Shown here piece by piece: positions 7,888-17,080 of a DNA stretch of 64,000 nt. Source of the DNA: Caldalkalibacillus mannanilyticus JCM 10596. GTDB taxonomy: Bacteria; Bacillota; Bacilli; Caldalkalibacillales; JCM-10596. The stretch is taken from the NCBI RefSeq assembly GCF_000615945.1, contig NZ_BAMO01000001.1, positions 1 to 64,000 on the forward strand, read 5' to 3'. Within the stretch, counting starts at the first letter, position 1; each line of letters opens with the position of its first letter. The notes beneath the pieces were generated by a model. That model worked only from the letters and a program-made list of their open reading frames with translations. It was not told the DNA's origin and did not search any database. The translations under genes and the position numbers were made by a program.

Positions 7888-8895
7888 ATGCTAAAAAATC
7901 AACGTGTGGTGATCCCTACAAATGGAGGGCCTGAAGTATTGCAGCTGATAGAAGAACCGATTCCTCAACCTGCTCCAGATGAAGTGCTGATTCAAGTTCT
8001 GGCGACGGGGGTTGCTCATGGTGATCTCATGATGAGAACAGGTTTGGCTCGTTCCCCTTTTCAAAAATCTCCACTTACTCCTGGTTTTGAGGTTGTGGGC
8101 GTAGTGAAAGAAGCAGGGAAACATGTGCAGGGGATTCAACTCAACCAACGGGTCGCTGCTTTAACGGTTACAGGAGGATATTCAGCGTATATTTGTCTGA
8201 AACAGGATCAGCTTGTTCCTCTACCAGAAGGGATAGATACTGATGAGGCTACCAGTCTGGTTCTTAACTATTTGACTGCTTATCAGATGCTTCATCGAGT
8301 GGCAAAAGTGAAGGCTGGTGAAATGATTTTGGTTCACGGAGCTGCTGGGGGAGTAGGGACTGCGATGCTGCAATTGGGGAAACTTGCTCAAGTCGACATG
8401 CTAGGGACGGCTTCCGTTTCTAAGCATCCTTTGCTTACCCGTTTAGGAGCCGTTCCTATTGATTATAAACAAACAGATTTTGTTGCAGAAGCCTTAAAAA
8501 ATTCTCCAGAGGGAATTCACGCTGTTTTCGATGGGATTGGAGGGGAGTATTTCCAACGTTCATTCAAAACCTTACATAAGAAGGGAAGGTTGATCGGGTA
8601 CGGGTTTCAGAGCAGTTCTTCTAAGAGAGAGATCCTGACAAGTCTATTAAAATTAATGAGTTTAAATCTTCAACTTAGTTCGAAGAAAGCGAAATTCTAC
8701 AGTATTGTCGTTGAGAGCAGGAAAAAGTCAGAGTTATTAAAGGATGATTTATCTACGCTTTTTCAGCTGCTTTTGGAGCAAAAAATCAAGCCAGTGATTC
8801 AGCAACGTTTTCCGTTATCTCAAGTACAAGCTGCTCATCGTCTAATGGAAAGCGGAGCTTTGACTGGAAAGGTTATTTTAACGGTTAATCGTTAA
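7888..8895 (+). CDS. medium-chain dehydrogenase/reductase, quinone oxidoreductase-like
   Basis: This is an NADPH-dependent MDR-superfamily enzyme of 335 residues. The N-terminal GroES-like domain (about 1-120) has APDEVLIQVLATGVAHGDL and lacks the cysteine/histidine zinc ligands of alcohol dehydrogenases. The Rossmann domain has VHGAAGGVGTAMLQLGKLA, the AxxGGVG nucleotide motif of quinone oxidoreductases (zeta-crystallin type). ATG at 7888 is used because AGAGGAG lies 7 nt upstream; the earlier ATG at 7870 lacks one. It follows tetR and an operator palindrome, so it is probably induced by an electrophile or xenobiotic sensed by TetR (inference). Confidence 0.85.
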   Translation: MLKNQRVVIPTNGGPEVLQLIEEPIPQPAPDEVLIQVLATGVAHGDLMMRTGLARSPFQKSPLTPGFEVVGVVKEAGKHVQGIQLNQRVAALTVTGGYSAYICLKQDQLVPLPEGIDTDEATSLVLNYLTAYQMLHRVAKVKAGEMILVHGAAGGVGTAMLQLGKLAQVDMLGTASVSKHPLLTRLGAVPIDYKQTDFVAEALKNSPEGIHAVFDGIGGEYFQRSFKTLHKKGRLIGYGFQSSSSKREILTSLLKLMSLNLQLSSKKAKFYSIVVESRKKSELLKDDLSTLFQLLLEQKIKPVIQQRFPLSQVQAAHRLMESGALTGKVILTVNR

Positions 8896-9008
8896 ACCCT
8901 CTTAACAGATTGTCATTATGTTCATTTTTGATTATCATTCAAAATAACAGAAAGGAATTGTAAAAATCGGACATGATGAAGGAAACGCTAGGTTAGGAGG
9001 GACTACTA

Positions 9009-9853
9009 TTGCTCAATGCCGCATTAAAAAGAGAAATCGTATTCAGAGCCAAAGGACACCGATTATTTTTGACTCCCCATCCTCTTCTGCAAAAATACAT
9101 TTCTCATTACGTATTTTATTTCTCTGATGAGGATACAGTTCATCCAGTAGAGCGAAAACAGACTCATCTAAGCATAGTACCAGATGCCAGTGGCTGTATT
9201 GTTTTTAAATGCACTCAGGATGAGATTCATTCCATCCTCTGGGGACCTACTTCGCAGATGCGACAAGTGAAGAATGATGTGGACAAAGGGATGATTTATT
9301 TTTTATCGAGTTTTTGCCGGGAGGCTTGAGAGCGTTAACGGGTATTCATCAGACTGAAGTTTCAGACGCTATTTTTTCTTTTCATGATGTCTTAGATCGA
9401 ACAGCCTCTCTTTTGAAAATGTATCTTACATTGTCAACACATATCCATCCATTCATATCTCATGTTGATCATCTAATGCTAGGGTTATTGGAGAGTCATA
9501 ATAAACAAAATCCGATTGTCATGTCGTGTTTGGAGAAAGTGAAGCAGCAGCACGGGCGACTTTCGGTTAGAGAACTAGCTACTGGCGAATATGTGAGTGA
9601 ACGGCAGCTCCACCGGCTCTTTCACGAGTATATTGGAGTGAATGTCAAAACCTTCACTCATATTGTTCGATTGAATCATACGATTAAGCTGATAAAATCT
9701 CCTCATAAACTGAGCTTGGCACACATAGCTTTTGAGTCTGGGTACTATGATGAATCCCATATGATCAAAAGTTTTGCTAGCTTTATGGGAGTGACTCCTG
9801 GCGTTTATTTGGGGAACATGTCCGATTTTTACAATGAATCATTGAAGTATTGA
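9009..9853 (+). CDS. AraC-family transcriptional regulator (frameshifted)
   Basis: The N-terminal half (9009 to about 9300) has the pattern LTPHPLLQKYISHYVF and SIVPDASGCIVF of the AraC group with a DUF6597-type ligand domain. The C-terminal half carries two helix-turn-helix units: LSVRELATGEYVSERQLHRLF and LAHIAFESGYYDESHMIKSF, followed by GVTPGVY. The halves are in different frames. Adding one T to the run at 9299-9304 restores MIYFFIEFLPGGLRA and a normal 281-residue protein. The start is a TTG, with AGGAGGG 7 nt upstream. Its targets are unknown. The divide may be a sequencing error or a true pseudogene. Confidence 0.75.
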
Positions 9854-9884
9854 GATAGGATAGAGATGAGGTGAGAATAGACAT

Positions 9885-10238
9885 ATGGTTGAACAATTAA
9901 GAGCATACTGCTGTTCTAAATTAGGTGCTGAAGAAAAGTACATGGAAGATTGGGGAGCGTTTAAGTATACTGTGGGAGAAAAAATGTTTGCGATTATAAG
10001 TAGTGACAGCAAGAAAAAACCGTTAATATCACTGAAGTGTGATGTTGTTGAATCGGAACATTTGCGTCAACAATACGAGGATATTGTTCCTGGGTACTAT
10101 CTCAATAAACAACATTGGAATTCAATCTATTATACTCATGGTAGGGTTCCTATGGAGTTAATTGAAGAGCTCATTGAGCACTCCTATAGATTGGTTTTCA
10201 ATTCGCTGACCAAGAAAAAAAGAGCAGAGATTGAATAA
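9885..10238 (+). CDS. MmcQ/YjbR family protein
   Basis: This 117-residue protein matches the CyaY-like fold of the MmcQ/YjbR family: an N-terminal helix, then FKYTVGEKMFAIISSD, ISLKCDV, PGYYLNKQHWNSIYY, and a final amphipathic helix IEELIEHSYRLVFNSL. Members are often annotated as DNA-binding, but the cellular role is not established. It lies 31 nt after the AraC-type gene in the same direction and is followed by a terminator, so it may share that transcript. Confidence 0.85.
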   Translation: MVEQLRAYCCSKLGAEEKYMEDWGAFKYTVGEKMFAIISSDSKKKPLISLKCDVVESEHLRQQYEDIVPGYYLNKQHWNSIYYTHGRVPMELIEELIEHSYRLVFNSLTKKKRAEIE

Positions 10239-10255
10239 ATCTATTGCTAAAACAG

Positions 10256-10306
10256 AAGCTACCTTACGTAAGGTCTTTTTGACAATCTACATAAGGTAGC
10301 TTTTTG
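10256..10306. terminator. bidirectional rho-independent terminator
   Basis: AAGCTACCTTA (10256-10266) pairs with TAAGGTAGCTT (10292-10302), followed by T. The complementary strand also has A/T runs, so it can serve both the YjbR gene and the convergent binding-protein gene. A small internal hairpin, CCTTACGTAAGG, sits at the foot of the left arm. Confidence 0.75.
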
Positions 10307-10342
10307 TATGGGGGAAGTCACGTTTTTTTTTACTTAAACACT

Positions 10343-11371
10343 TTACTGTATGGCAGCTTTGATTTTTTCAGCTACATCATTTGGAACCCATTTGGTCCAA
10401 ACGTCTTCGTAGTTTTGCAAGAACCAAATCGCTGTATCATCAGCGGATAGTCCGTTATCTTCCATATAGAATAAAGCAGTACTTGTCAATTGACTTCCTG
10501 TTACATAGTTGCTTAAGAAATCGAATACTTCAGGAGCCGATTCTTTCAGATTTAGATGAGCTGCGACCAATACTTCTGAAGGTGGGAACTTATTTTGATC
10601 TGCTGGTTCCTGTAATAATGTCATGTCATATTTCCCCATAAGAGCAGTGGGCTCCCAATAGTAGCCAACCCATGGTTGTTTTGCCTCGAGTGCTTGGCTA
10701 ATTTCATTTGCTAGTGCGGAATCAGATGGAGGATTTCGATAGTTAAAGGATTGATTAAGCTGATATTCCTCAAAACTTGCCGCTATTTTTCCATGTGCCG
10801 ACCAAGAATCGAGTGCACTTGTTAAAATTCCTTTGCTAGAATCATTAGGGTCCTTAAATAATTCCCAATATTGTGGTAAATCAAGTAAAGAAGTTAAGGT
10901 TGGAGCCAATGCATCCGCTCCAGCAATTAGGTAAGTTGGTACATATAGCCCTTCTTGTCCATCAAAATTATGAGAAACTTCAAAAACCTCTCCTGCAGAA
11001 AGCGCTGCCTGATAATCATCATTATTTTTAGACCATAATTCCATTAAGGCATCTATATCTCCTGAAGAGAGTCCTGTTAATACATCAGTCGAAGAACCAG
11101 TTATGGTATCTGTGCGATATCCATAACCATGCTCAATTATTTTTTGTGCCACAGAGGTATGGAATCGTACGCTGTCCCAGCCGGCGTCGCCGAATATAAT
11201 GGTTCTGGAGCTTGCTGGAGTTGTTGCTGGAGCCTCTTCTGTTTTCGTATTGTCAGTTGAAGGAGTGCTTGGAGTGCTACTGCTACCTGAACAAGCAGTC
11301 ATGATGACTAATAATAGAATAAGGATAAGTGTTCCCCAATGATGGCGTTTTGTTTTTATTTTTTGAAGCAT
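10343..11371 (-). CDS. glycine betaine/choline-type (OpuAC-like) substrate-binding lipoprotein
   Basis: This is an extracytoplasmic solute receptor of 342 residues. The signal peptide LILILLLVIMTAC ends in a lipobox cysteine near residue 27, followed by a Ser/Thr/Pro linker. The mature domain resembles the OpuAC fold: FGDAGWDSVRFHTSVAQKI, then LSSGDIDALMELW, and PWVGYYWEPTALMGKYD, whose tryptophan/tyrosine residues suit quaternary-amine binding. ATG at 11371 has AAAAGGAGG. No ATPase or permease accompanies it. A chemoreceptor gene lies directly upstream on the same strand, so it may feed a signalling rather than a transport system. Specificity is inferred from fold only. Confidence 0.8.
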   Translation of the reverse strand: MLQKIKTKRHHWGTLILILLLVIMTACSGSSSTPSTPSTDNTKTEEAPATTPASSRTIIFGDAGWDSVRFHTSVAQKIIEHGYGYRTDTITGSSTDVLTGLSSGDIDALMELWSKNNDDYQAALSAGEVFEVSHNFDGQEGLYVPTYLIAGADALAPTLTSLLDLPQYWELFKDPNDSSKGILTSALDSWSAHGKIAASFEEYQLNQSFNYRNPPSDSALANEISQALEAKQPWVGYYWEPTALMGKYDMTLLQEPADQNKFPPSEVLVAAHLNLKESAPEVFDFLSNYVTGSQLTSTALFYMEDNGLSADDTAIWFLQNYEDVWTKWVPNDVAEKIKAAIQ

Positions 11372-11512
11372 AAGAACCCTCCTTTTATTTTGGTGAAAAT
11401 TTTCATCTGTTAAAAGGCTGATAAGGAATGATTTCGTAAAGTTTTTTAGCAAAGGGTTTTACAGTATGAGTGATTTAATCGGCATCACCTCCCAATAAGA
11501 TTGCTGTTCAGA

Positions 11513-13273
11513 TCAAAGCTTAAACTGTGAAATAATCCTGTTTAAGTTTTGGACAATGGCGGATAATTTAGAGGAATGGTCCACAACACTGTTCATAGAA
11601 TGACTCACTTCATCAGCTGAAGCAGTTGTTTCTTCTACTCCAGCCGCAGACTCTTCCACTATAGAAGCAATTTGCTCAATGGAGCTCTTGATTTCATCAC
11701 TACTATTCATATTTTCATTTAGCCGTTCTGAAATTTTCTGAATTCGCCCAAACATTTCTTCGACCGCTCCGTTGATCGAATGAAAGTATTGGCTTGTTTC
11801 TTGGATTTGTGTTTTCCCTTGCGTTACACGTTCATATCCGTGTTGTAGTGTGTCTGTTACCACCTTAGATTCGTCTTGAATTCCCTTGATAATATTTGTA
11901 ATATTGGTTACCGAATGAGCGACCTGAACAGATAGCTTTCTTACTTCATCTGCTACTACAGCGAAACCACTTCCAGCTGCTCCAGCTCTAGCGGCTTCGA
12001 TGGCAGCGTTTAAGGCTAATAAGTTCGTTTGATCGGCAATGTCACGTATTACTTCTACTAATTTAGAAACCTCTTGATTTTTTTGATGCAATCCTTGCAC
12101 CTTAATGAGAGAATCCATTACAACCTGATGAATGTTTTGCATTTCATTGAGGGAAGTATCCATGTGATGCTGCCCTTGACTAGCCATTTTTAGTACAGTT
12201 TCTGAAGAATTTTTCAATAGTTGACCCTCTTCGCCAACCTGCACAATTTGTTGATTGAACTTCGTAATATGCTCAGCAATGTCTGTCGAGAGAGAAGCAG
12301 TATGGACAACGCCTGTAGAGAGCTCAGACATGGCTAAAGCAATTTGTTCCCCACCGATTTTAACCTGTTCCCCAGTGTTTTCTAGGACTTGACTTTGCTC
12401 ATTCATGACACCTGACGCATCTTTGATGGAGTGGATAATAGAGGAAAGATTCTCACTCATGGTATTGATCGTTGCTGCAAGCTTACCGATTTCATCCCTA
12501 CCTGTATAAACAATCTTCTCAACATTGAGGTTGCCTTGAGCGATTTGACTGCTAATATCAACAACCTTATTTAGGTTGACACGAACGACTCGATTTACAA
12601 ACCAGATGATCGTACTTCCTATCACTAATGAAGCAACAATAGCTATAACCAGAATAAGCATGGTAAAGGATAAGCTTTCATAAGCATTATGGAGGGATTG
12701 ATCTCGTTCATTTTCTAGAACAGTACGCAGTTCTTGAAGAGTAGCAATATTATCTGTTCGGATACGATTGGCTTTGATACGGGATGTACCAATTTTTGCG
12801 GTTTCGCCCATTTCGTGATAGACGAGAATTTCATTGAGGAAAACGTCAATTAGCTCTTCTTGTTTTTGTTCGACTTGATAGAATAAAACTTGCAGTTCTT
12901 CGGAGCTTAAATGAATTTCATTCATTAACTGTGAAAAGGTTTGATTGGCTTTTTTAAAATCTTCTATGGGCTTTTGGTTAGGGGCATTTAGATATTCGGC
13001 GATGTAACCATACTCGACTTGAAATAGTGAACCTAGTTCCATGATCTTCACGGCTTGATTTGATTTTTCACGTATCTCTGTAAAGCTGTGCTGAGTATTC
13101 GATAAGAGGAAGTAGATGACTCCAGTGGATATCATAAATAGGAGAAGACTAATGATGAAACCAACACCATATTTCATTCCTATTTTTAAATTTCTAAACC
13201 GTAATCTGGAGATCCTTAATTGTTGGATAAAAAGAAGAAGTTTTTTTGTTTTAAAAATTCTGATATTTCTCAT
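11513..13273 (-). CDS. methyl-accepting chemotaxis protein
   Basis: This 586-residue chemoreceptor has a basic N-terminus, TM1 at about residues 33-55, an extracytoplasmic helical domain (about 56-205), and TM2 at about 206-228. A HAMP domain follows ([13 protein letters not shown]... [15 protein letters not shown], about 225-280), then a long cytoplasmic coiled coil. Its hairpin tip has [18 protein letters not shown]. The sensor domain looks like a four-helix bundle. The start has AAGGAGG. The next gene on the same strand, 142 nt downstream, is a betaine-type binding lipoprotein, which may present its ligand to this receptor (inference). Confidence 0.93.
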   Translation of the reverse strand: MRNIRIFKTKKLLLFIQQLRISRLRFRNLKIGMKYGVGFIISLLLFMISTGVIYFLLSNTQHSFTEIREKSNQAVKIMELGSLFQVEYGYIAEYLNAPNQKPIEDFKKANQTFSQLMNEIHLSSEELQVLFYQVEQKQEELIDVFLNEILVYHEMGETAKIGTSRIKANRIRTDNIATLQELRTVLENERDQSLHNAYESLSFTMLILVIAIVASLVIGSTIIWFVNRVVRVNLNKVVDISSQIAQGNLNVEKIVYTGRDEIGKLAATINTMSENLSSIIHSIKDASGVMNEQSQVLENTGEQVKIGGEQIALAMSELSTGVVHTASLSTDIAEHITKFNQQIVQVGEEGQLLKNSSETVLKMASQGQHHMDTSLNEMQNIHQVVMDSLIKVQGLHQKNQEVSKLVEVIRDIADQTNLLALNAAIEAARAGAAGSGFAVVADEVRKLSVQVAHSVTNITNIIKGIQDESKVVTDTLQHGYERVTQGKTQIQETSQYFHSINGAVEEMFGRIQKISERLNENMNSSDEIKSSIEQIASIVEESAAGVEETTASADEVSHSMNSVVDHSSKLSAIVQNLNRIISQFKL

Positions 13274-13439
13274 CGTATCGCCTCCTTATCATTAATTGAG
13301 CAGGTCATTGAATGCAAAATAGGAGCATAAGGATCACAATGGTATTAAATACACAAATTCGACACAATTATACAAAATCCTTTTTAAAGGATATAGTAAT
13401 ATTTACCGTATTATTTTGTATTGTAAAAAATCAATGAAC

Positions 13440-13488
13440 TTGAATAAAGTGCAGGGAATCGCATATAATGAAACAAGAACATATGTTC
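13440..13488 (+). promoter_or_regulatory. promoter with LexA (SOS) box for the yolD-like gene
   Basis: TTGAAT (13440-13445) and TATAAT (13464-13469), 18 bp apart, form a strong sigma-A promoter. GAACATATGTTC (13477-13488) is a perfect palindrome matching the Gram-positive LexA/DinR box GAAC-N4-GTTC. It covers the expected transcription start, a typical repressing position. This predicts induction by DNA damage. Confidence 0.8.
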
Positions 13489-13518
13489 TTAATTCATCTA
13501 AGAAAGGAAGATTCTCAA

Positions 13519-13863
13519 ATGAAACCAAACAAACTAACCCCTGGACAGAATCTGAAGTGGGAAGCGAGTCGCATGATGTTGCCAGAGCATGTCACCCAGC
13601 TACAGCAGTATCGCTTAGACTGTCGTAGAAAGAAGCGTCCAGAACTAGATGAACAGCAACTAGAAGAGTTTCAGAGAATGCTACGAGATTATATTCAAAG
13701 TAATATTCCACTTTTCTTGACGATCTATGGTGAGTTTGAAGATCGGGACGTCAGAGGGAAGATTACGAAGATGGACCCTTTAATCAAAAGAGTAAAACTA
13801 GAGTTTGAAGAGGGCGAATTTGAATGGATTTCGTTTCACGATATAGTAGATATTTATCTATGA
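13519..13863 (+). CDS. YolD-like family protein
   Basis: This 114-residue protein has the YolD-like domain. PEHVTQLQQYRLDCRRKKRPELDEQQLEEF is the first half; the second half ends in the beta strands LTIYGEFEDRDVRGKI and GEFEWISFHDIVDI, including the conserved terminal I-x-x-I. YolD proteins are often encoded beside UvrX/YqjW Y-family DNA polymerases and may be accessory factors. Here no polymerase gene follows. The LexA box in the promoter supports membership of the SOS regulon. ATG at 13519 is preferred over the in-frame upstream ATG at 13468, which lies before the SOS box. A GGAAG ribosome site precedes it. Confidence 0.85.
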   Translation: MKPNKLTPGQNLKWEASRMMLPEHVTQLQQYRLDCRRKKRPELDEQQLEEFQRMLRDYIQSNIPLFLTIYGEFEDRDVRGKITKMDPLIKRVKLEFEEGEFEWISFHDIVDIYL

Positions 13864-13948
13864 TGGATAGTGAATATTTTTACCTTGTCATAGAGTACAA
13901 TAAGGTGATACCTTATTAACTGATTACGAAGATGGAAGGAGTGAGAAG

Positions 13949-14116
13949 ATGAGGGAAGTATTATTAGCACTGCTCGCTGGTTTTTTGGTCGGGCTCCTAT
14001 TTAAGGTTTTGAAGCTCCCTCTCCCAGCTCCGCCAGTGTTAGCGGGTGTGATGGGGGTTCTTGGTGTTTATTTAGGCGGGTTGTTTGCCGATCGAATTAT
14101 ACAGTTTTTTCAATAA
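13949..14116 (+). CDS. XapX domain-containing small membrane protein
   Basis: This 55-residue gene begins with ATG 6 nt after GGAGTGAG and starts EVLLALLAGFLVGLLFKVLK, then LPLPAPPVLAGVMGVLGVYLGG and a short tail. That is the XapX/DUF1427 signature: two hydrophobic helices joined by a proline-rich PxPAPP turn. Family members are tiny integral membrane proteins of unknown role, sometimes near transporters. It sits alone between yolD and the nucleoside transporter operon. Confidence 0.88.
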   Translation: MREVLLALLAGFLVGLLFKVLKLPLPAPPVLAGVMGVLGVYLGGLFADRIIQFFQ

Positions 14117-14245
14117 TATTTACTATTGTCGATCTTGTAAATATTTTGTCAAAAAATCTTTCAAGAAAGGGTTTACATTTTTCTAAAATATCTTATACTT
14201 GGAGATAGAGGTTGGACGTCCTACGCATAACGAGTGTGAGATATA

Positions 14246-14278
14246 TTGACTTGATTTTAAGACAGTATATGCTATATT
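14246..14278 (+). promoter_or_regulatory. probable promoter of the nucleoside-transporter operon
   Basis: TTGACT (14246-14251) with TATGCT (14268-14273) at 16 bp, or the overlapping TTGATT (14251-14256) with TATATT (14273-14278), are the best sigma-A-like pairs before nupN. The upstream 14117-14245 stretch has no recognisable riboswitch. Confidence 0.45.
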
Positions 14279-14333
14279 CTTTATGTAATGTTTTTTAAAA
14301 CCTTACATCAACTAAACTAGGGGGTACATACTA

Positions 14334-15434
14334 ATGAAGAAGGCAAAAGTTTTTAGTCAATTGCTCGTGTTAATGTTAGTGTTAGGGCTCGTCTTAGCAG
14401 CTTGCGGACAAGCGCCTGCTGAGCCAGAAGCAACACCAGGTGCCGAAGCACCAGAACAACCACCAGCAGAGCAAACAGGTGAAGCGTTCAAAGTAGCAAT
14501 GGTAACTGACGTCGGTGGAGTGGACGATAATTCCTTCAACCAATCTGCATGGGAAGGTCATGAAAGAATGGAACAGGAATTAGGGTATCAAGTAGCTTAC
14601 TTACAATCTACTTCTGATGACCAATACCAACCAAACTTAAATCAATTAGTAAGACAAGGAAATGATTTGATTTGGGGAATTGGCTTTATGATGGCTGACG
14701 ATATTGCAGAAGTAGCTGCTGCGAATCCAGATTCTCAATTTGCAATCGTAGACTTTGTTTACACAGATAATGATGGAAACTTAGCAATACCTGATAACGT
14801 AGTAAGTGTTGCTTTTGATGAGCATGAAGGTTCTTTCTTAGTAGGACTTATTGCTGGTCATATGACAAAAACAAATAAAGTGGGCTTCTTAGGTGGAGTT
14901 AAATTTGCTCTTATCGAGAAGTTCGAATACGGATTCATGGCAGGAGTAAAAGCTGCGAATCCAGATGTTGAAGTGATTAGAAACTATGCAGGTGCTTTTG
15001 ATAAAGCAGATCTTGGTCAACAGTTTGCCTCTACGATGTATGATCAAGGAGCAGATATTATTTATCATGCTTCAGGTGGTACAGGAGATGGAGTCTTCAT
15101 CGAAGCGAAGCAACGTAATGGCGTGTGGGTTATTGGTGTAGATAAAGACCAATCCTTCTTAGGAGAAGAAGTAACGTTAACATCTATGGTTAAGCGCGTA
15201 GATAACGCAGTATATAGCGTTTCTCAAGAAACAGCAGATACTGCTTTCCCTGGTGGACAAATCAGAAGCTTTGGTTTAGCTGAAGATGGTGTAGGAATCG
15301 CTGCTACTCAAACGAACTTAACAGCAGACGTGCTTAAATTGGTGGAAGAATTCCGTCAAAAAATCATTAACGGTGAGATCAAAGTACCTCAAACAGAAGC
15401 AGAATACGCAGAGTATGAAAAAACGTTAAAATAA
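14334..15434 (+). CDS. nupN: BMP-family nucleoside-binding lipoprotein
   Basis: This is the substrate-binding component of a nucleoside ABC importer. A signal peptide with the lipobox LAAC (cysteine near residue 24) is followed by a Pro/Ala/Glu-rich linker and the BMP (PnrA-like) domain: VAMVTDVGGVDDNSFNQSAWEG, then VGFLGGVKF and IIYHASGGTGDGVF, which form the purine-nucleoside pocket. 366 residues is normal. The AGGGGG ribosome site is 9 nt upstream. It is followed by a terminator hairpin and then the ATPase and two permeases, the same order as B. subtilis nupNOPQ (guanosine uptake). The symbol is by analogy. Confidence 0.85.
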   Translation: MKKAKVFSQLLVLMLVLGLVLAACGQAPAEPEATPGAEAPEQPPAEQTGEAFKVAMVTDVGGVDDNSFNQSAWEGHERMEQELGYQVAYLQSTSDDQYQPNLNQLVRQGNDLIWGIGFMMADDIAEVAAANPDSQFAIVDFVYTDNDGNLAIPDNVVSVAFDEHEGSFLVGLIAGHMTKTNKVGFLGGVKFALIEKFEYGFMAGVKAANPDVEVIRNYAGAFDKADLGQQFASTMYDQGADIIYHASGGTGDGVFIEAKQRNGVWVIGVDKDQSFLGEEVTLTSMVKRVDNAVYSVSQETADTAFPGGQIRSFGLAEDGVGIAATQTNLTADVLKLVEEFRQKIINGEIKVPQTEAEYAEYEKTLK

Positions 15435-15479
15435 GATAAGCTTTTCCTTAAGTAATGAAGTTTTTCATTATAAACAAAT

Positions 15480-15509
15480 AACAAGGCTAGCTGGTCTAGC
15501 CTTGTTTTG
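15480..15509 (+). terminator. intercistronic terminator/attenuator
   Basis: AACAAGGCTAG and CTAGCCTTGTT form an 11-bp perfect stem with a 5-nt loop and T run, placed between the binding-protein gene and the ATPase gene. A partly read-through terminator here would give more binding protein than transporter, a common arrangement. Confidence 0.85.
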
Positions 15510-15552
15510 CACTTATAGGAAGCCTGAACAAAGCTTTGGGAGGTGACAAGTG

Positions 15553-17073
15553 ATGGAATACATCATTGAAATGCGAGAGATTACGAAAGTGTTTCCAGGA
15601 ATTGTGGCAAACGACGGCATTAATCTCAAGGTAAAACCAGGAGAAATCCACGCTCTCCTAGGTGAAAATGGAGCAGGAAAATCAACTTTGATGAATGTCT
15701 TGTTCGGGCTTTATCAGCCTGAGGGTGGAGAAATTCATGTAAAAGGTCAAAAAGTAAAGATTACTGATCCAAATGTGGCGAATGATTTAGGGATAGGCAT
15801 GGTTCACCAGCACTTTATGCTTGTAGATAAGTTTACCGTGACTGAAAACATCATTCTTGGTATGGAACCTAGTCAATACGGAAAAATAAACATGGCTGAA
15901 GCCATCAAGCAAGTGGAGAAAATCTCGAACCAATATGGTCTTAAAGTAGATCCAAGAGCAAAGATCGAAGATATCTCTGTGGGGATGCAGCAAAGAGTAG
16001 AGATTTTGAAAACGCTATATCGCGGAGCAGAGATCCTGATTTTTGATGAGCCTACAGCGGTGCTAACTCCTCAGGAGATTAAAGAATTGATTCAAATTAT
16101 GAAAGAGCTTGTCAAAGAAGGGAAATCCATCATTCTTATTACTCATAAGCTCAAAGAAATTATGGAAGTCTGCGATTCAGTTACCATTATAAGAAGAGGA
16201 AAATGGATTGGCAGTCTTTCTGTAAGTGAAACGGATGAAGATGATCTGGCTGCTAAAATGGTGGGACGTGAAGTTACCTTTAAGGTGGACAAGCAGGAAA
16301 GCAAACCAGGTGAAAAGGTACTAGAGATCAAAGACCTTGTGGTCAAAGACCATCGTGGCATCAATGCGGTTGATCAATTAAGTCTGGAATTGTTTGAAGG
16401 GGAAGTCCTGGGTATTGCTGGGGTAGATGGAAATGGGCAATCAGAGTTGATTGAAGCGATTGCAGGGCTACAGTCGGTCCACTCAGGAGAAATTAAACTC
16501 AAAGGTAAATCCATTCAAGGAAACACGCCTCGAGATATGTATGGTGAAGGGCTAGGGCATATTCCTGAAGACAGACATAAAAGAGGGTTAGTATTAGACT
16601 TTACCATCGGAGAGAATATTGTACTTCAAACGTACCATCAACCTCCTTTTTCAAAGAATGGAATCTTAAGCTATGCTCAAATCTATAGCCACGCTAGACG
16701 ATTGATTGAAGAGTTTGATGTGCGAACTCCGTCAGAATTAACACCTGCTAGAGCCCTTTCAGGAGGGAACCAGCAAAAAGCGATTATAGCCAGAGAAATG
16801 GATCGAGATCCAGCACTCTTAATCGCTGCTCAACCAACAAGAGGTCTTGATGTAGGAGCCATTGAATACATTCATAGACGGATTATTGAACAACGAGATC
16901 GTGGACGAGCGGTCTTACTCCTTTCACTAGAGCTAGATGAGATTATGAATTTAAGTGATCGAATCGCTGTTATTTATGAAGGAAAGATTGTAGGGATTGT
17001 CAATCCGAAGGAAACGACTGAACAAGAATTAGGATTATTAATGGCTGGAAGTACTGTTAAGCAAAGAAGGTGA
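15553..17073 (+). CDS. nupO: nucleoside ABC transporter ATP-binding protein
   Basis: This is the tandem-cassette ATPase of a sugar/nucleoside importer, 506 residues. Cassette 1 has LLGENGAGKSTLMN (Walker A), SVGMQQRVEIL (signature) and LIFDEPTAVLTP (Walker B), with the switch histidine in ITHK. Cassette 2 has the degenerate P-loop GVDGNGQSELIEA, the signature LSGGNQQKAI, and AAQPTRGLDVGA in place of Walker B, so hydrolysis is probably confined to cassette 1. ATG at 15553 is 6 nt after GGAGGTGA; a GTG directly before it at 15550 is less well spaced. It is in an operon with two permeases, with 7 nt to the next gene. Confidence 0.92.
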   Translation: MEYIIEMREITKVFPGIVANDGINLKVKPGEIHALLGENGAGKSTLMNVLFGLYQPEGGEIHVKGQKVKITDPNVANDLGIGMVHQHFMLVDKFTVTENIILGMEPSQYGKINMAEAIKQVEKISNQYGLKVDPRAKIEDISVGMQQRVEILKTLYRGAEILIFDEPTAVLTPQEIKELIQIMKELVKEGKSIILITHKLKEIMEVCDSVTIIRRGKWIGSLSVSETDEDDLAAKMVGREVTFKVDKQESKPGEKVLEIKDLVVKDHRGINAVDQLSLELFEGEVLGIAGVDGNGQSELIEAIAGLQSVHSGEIKLKGKSIQGNTPRDMYGEGLGHIPEDRHKRGLVLDFTIGENIVLQTYHQPPFSKNGILSYAQIYSHARRLIEEFDVRTPSELTPARALSGGNQQKAIIAREMDRDPALLIAAQPTRGLDVGAIEYIHRRIIEQRDRGRAVLLLSLELDEIMNLSDRIAVIYEGKIVGIVNPKETTEQELGLLMAGSTVKQRR

Positions 17074-17080
17074 TCATTAG

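Noticed and set aside
13416-13628. Open frame of about 70 codons overlapping the yolD gene
   Set aside because: It lies in another frame, begins before the SOS box and has no ribosome site or family pattern.
14190-14333. Purine riboswitch before the nucleoside transporter operon
   Set aside because: GGTTGGACGTCCTAC at about 14210 is reminiscent of part of the aptamer, but the conserved three-way junction bases and the paired P1 stem could not be found.
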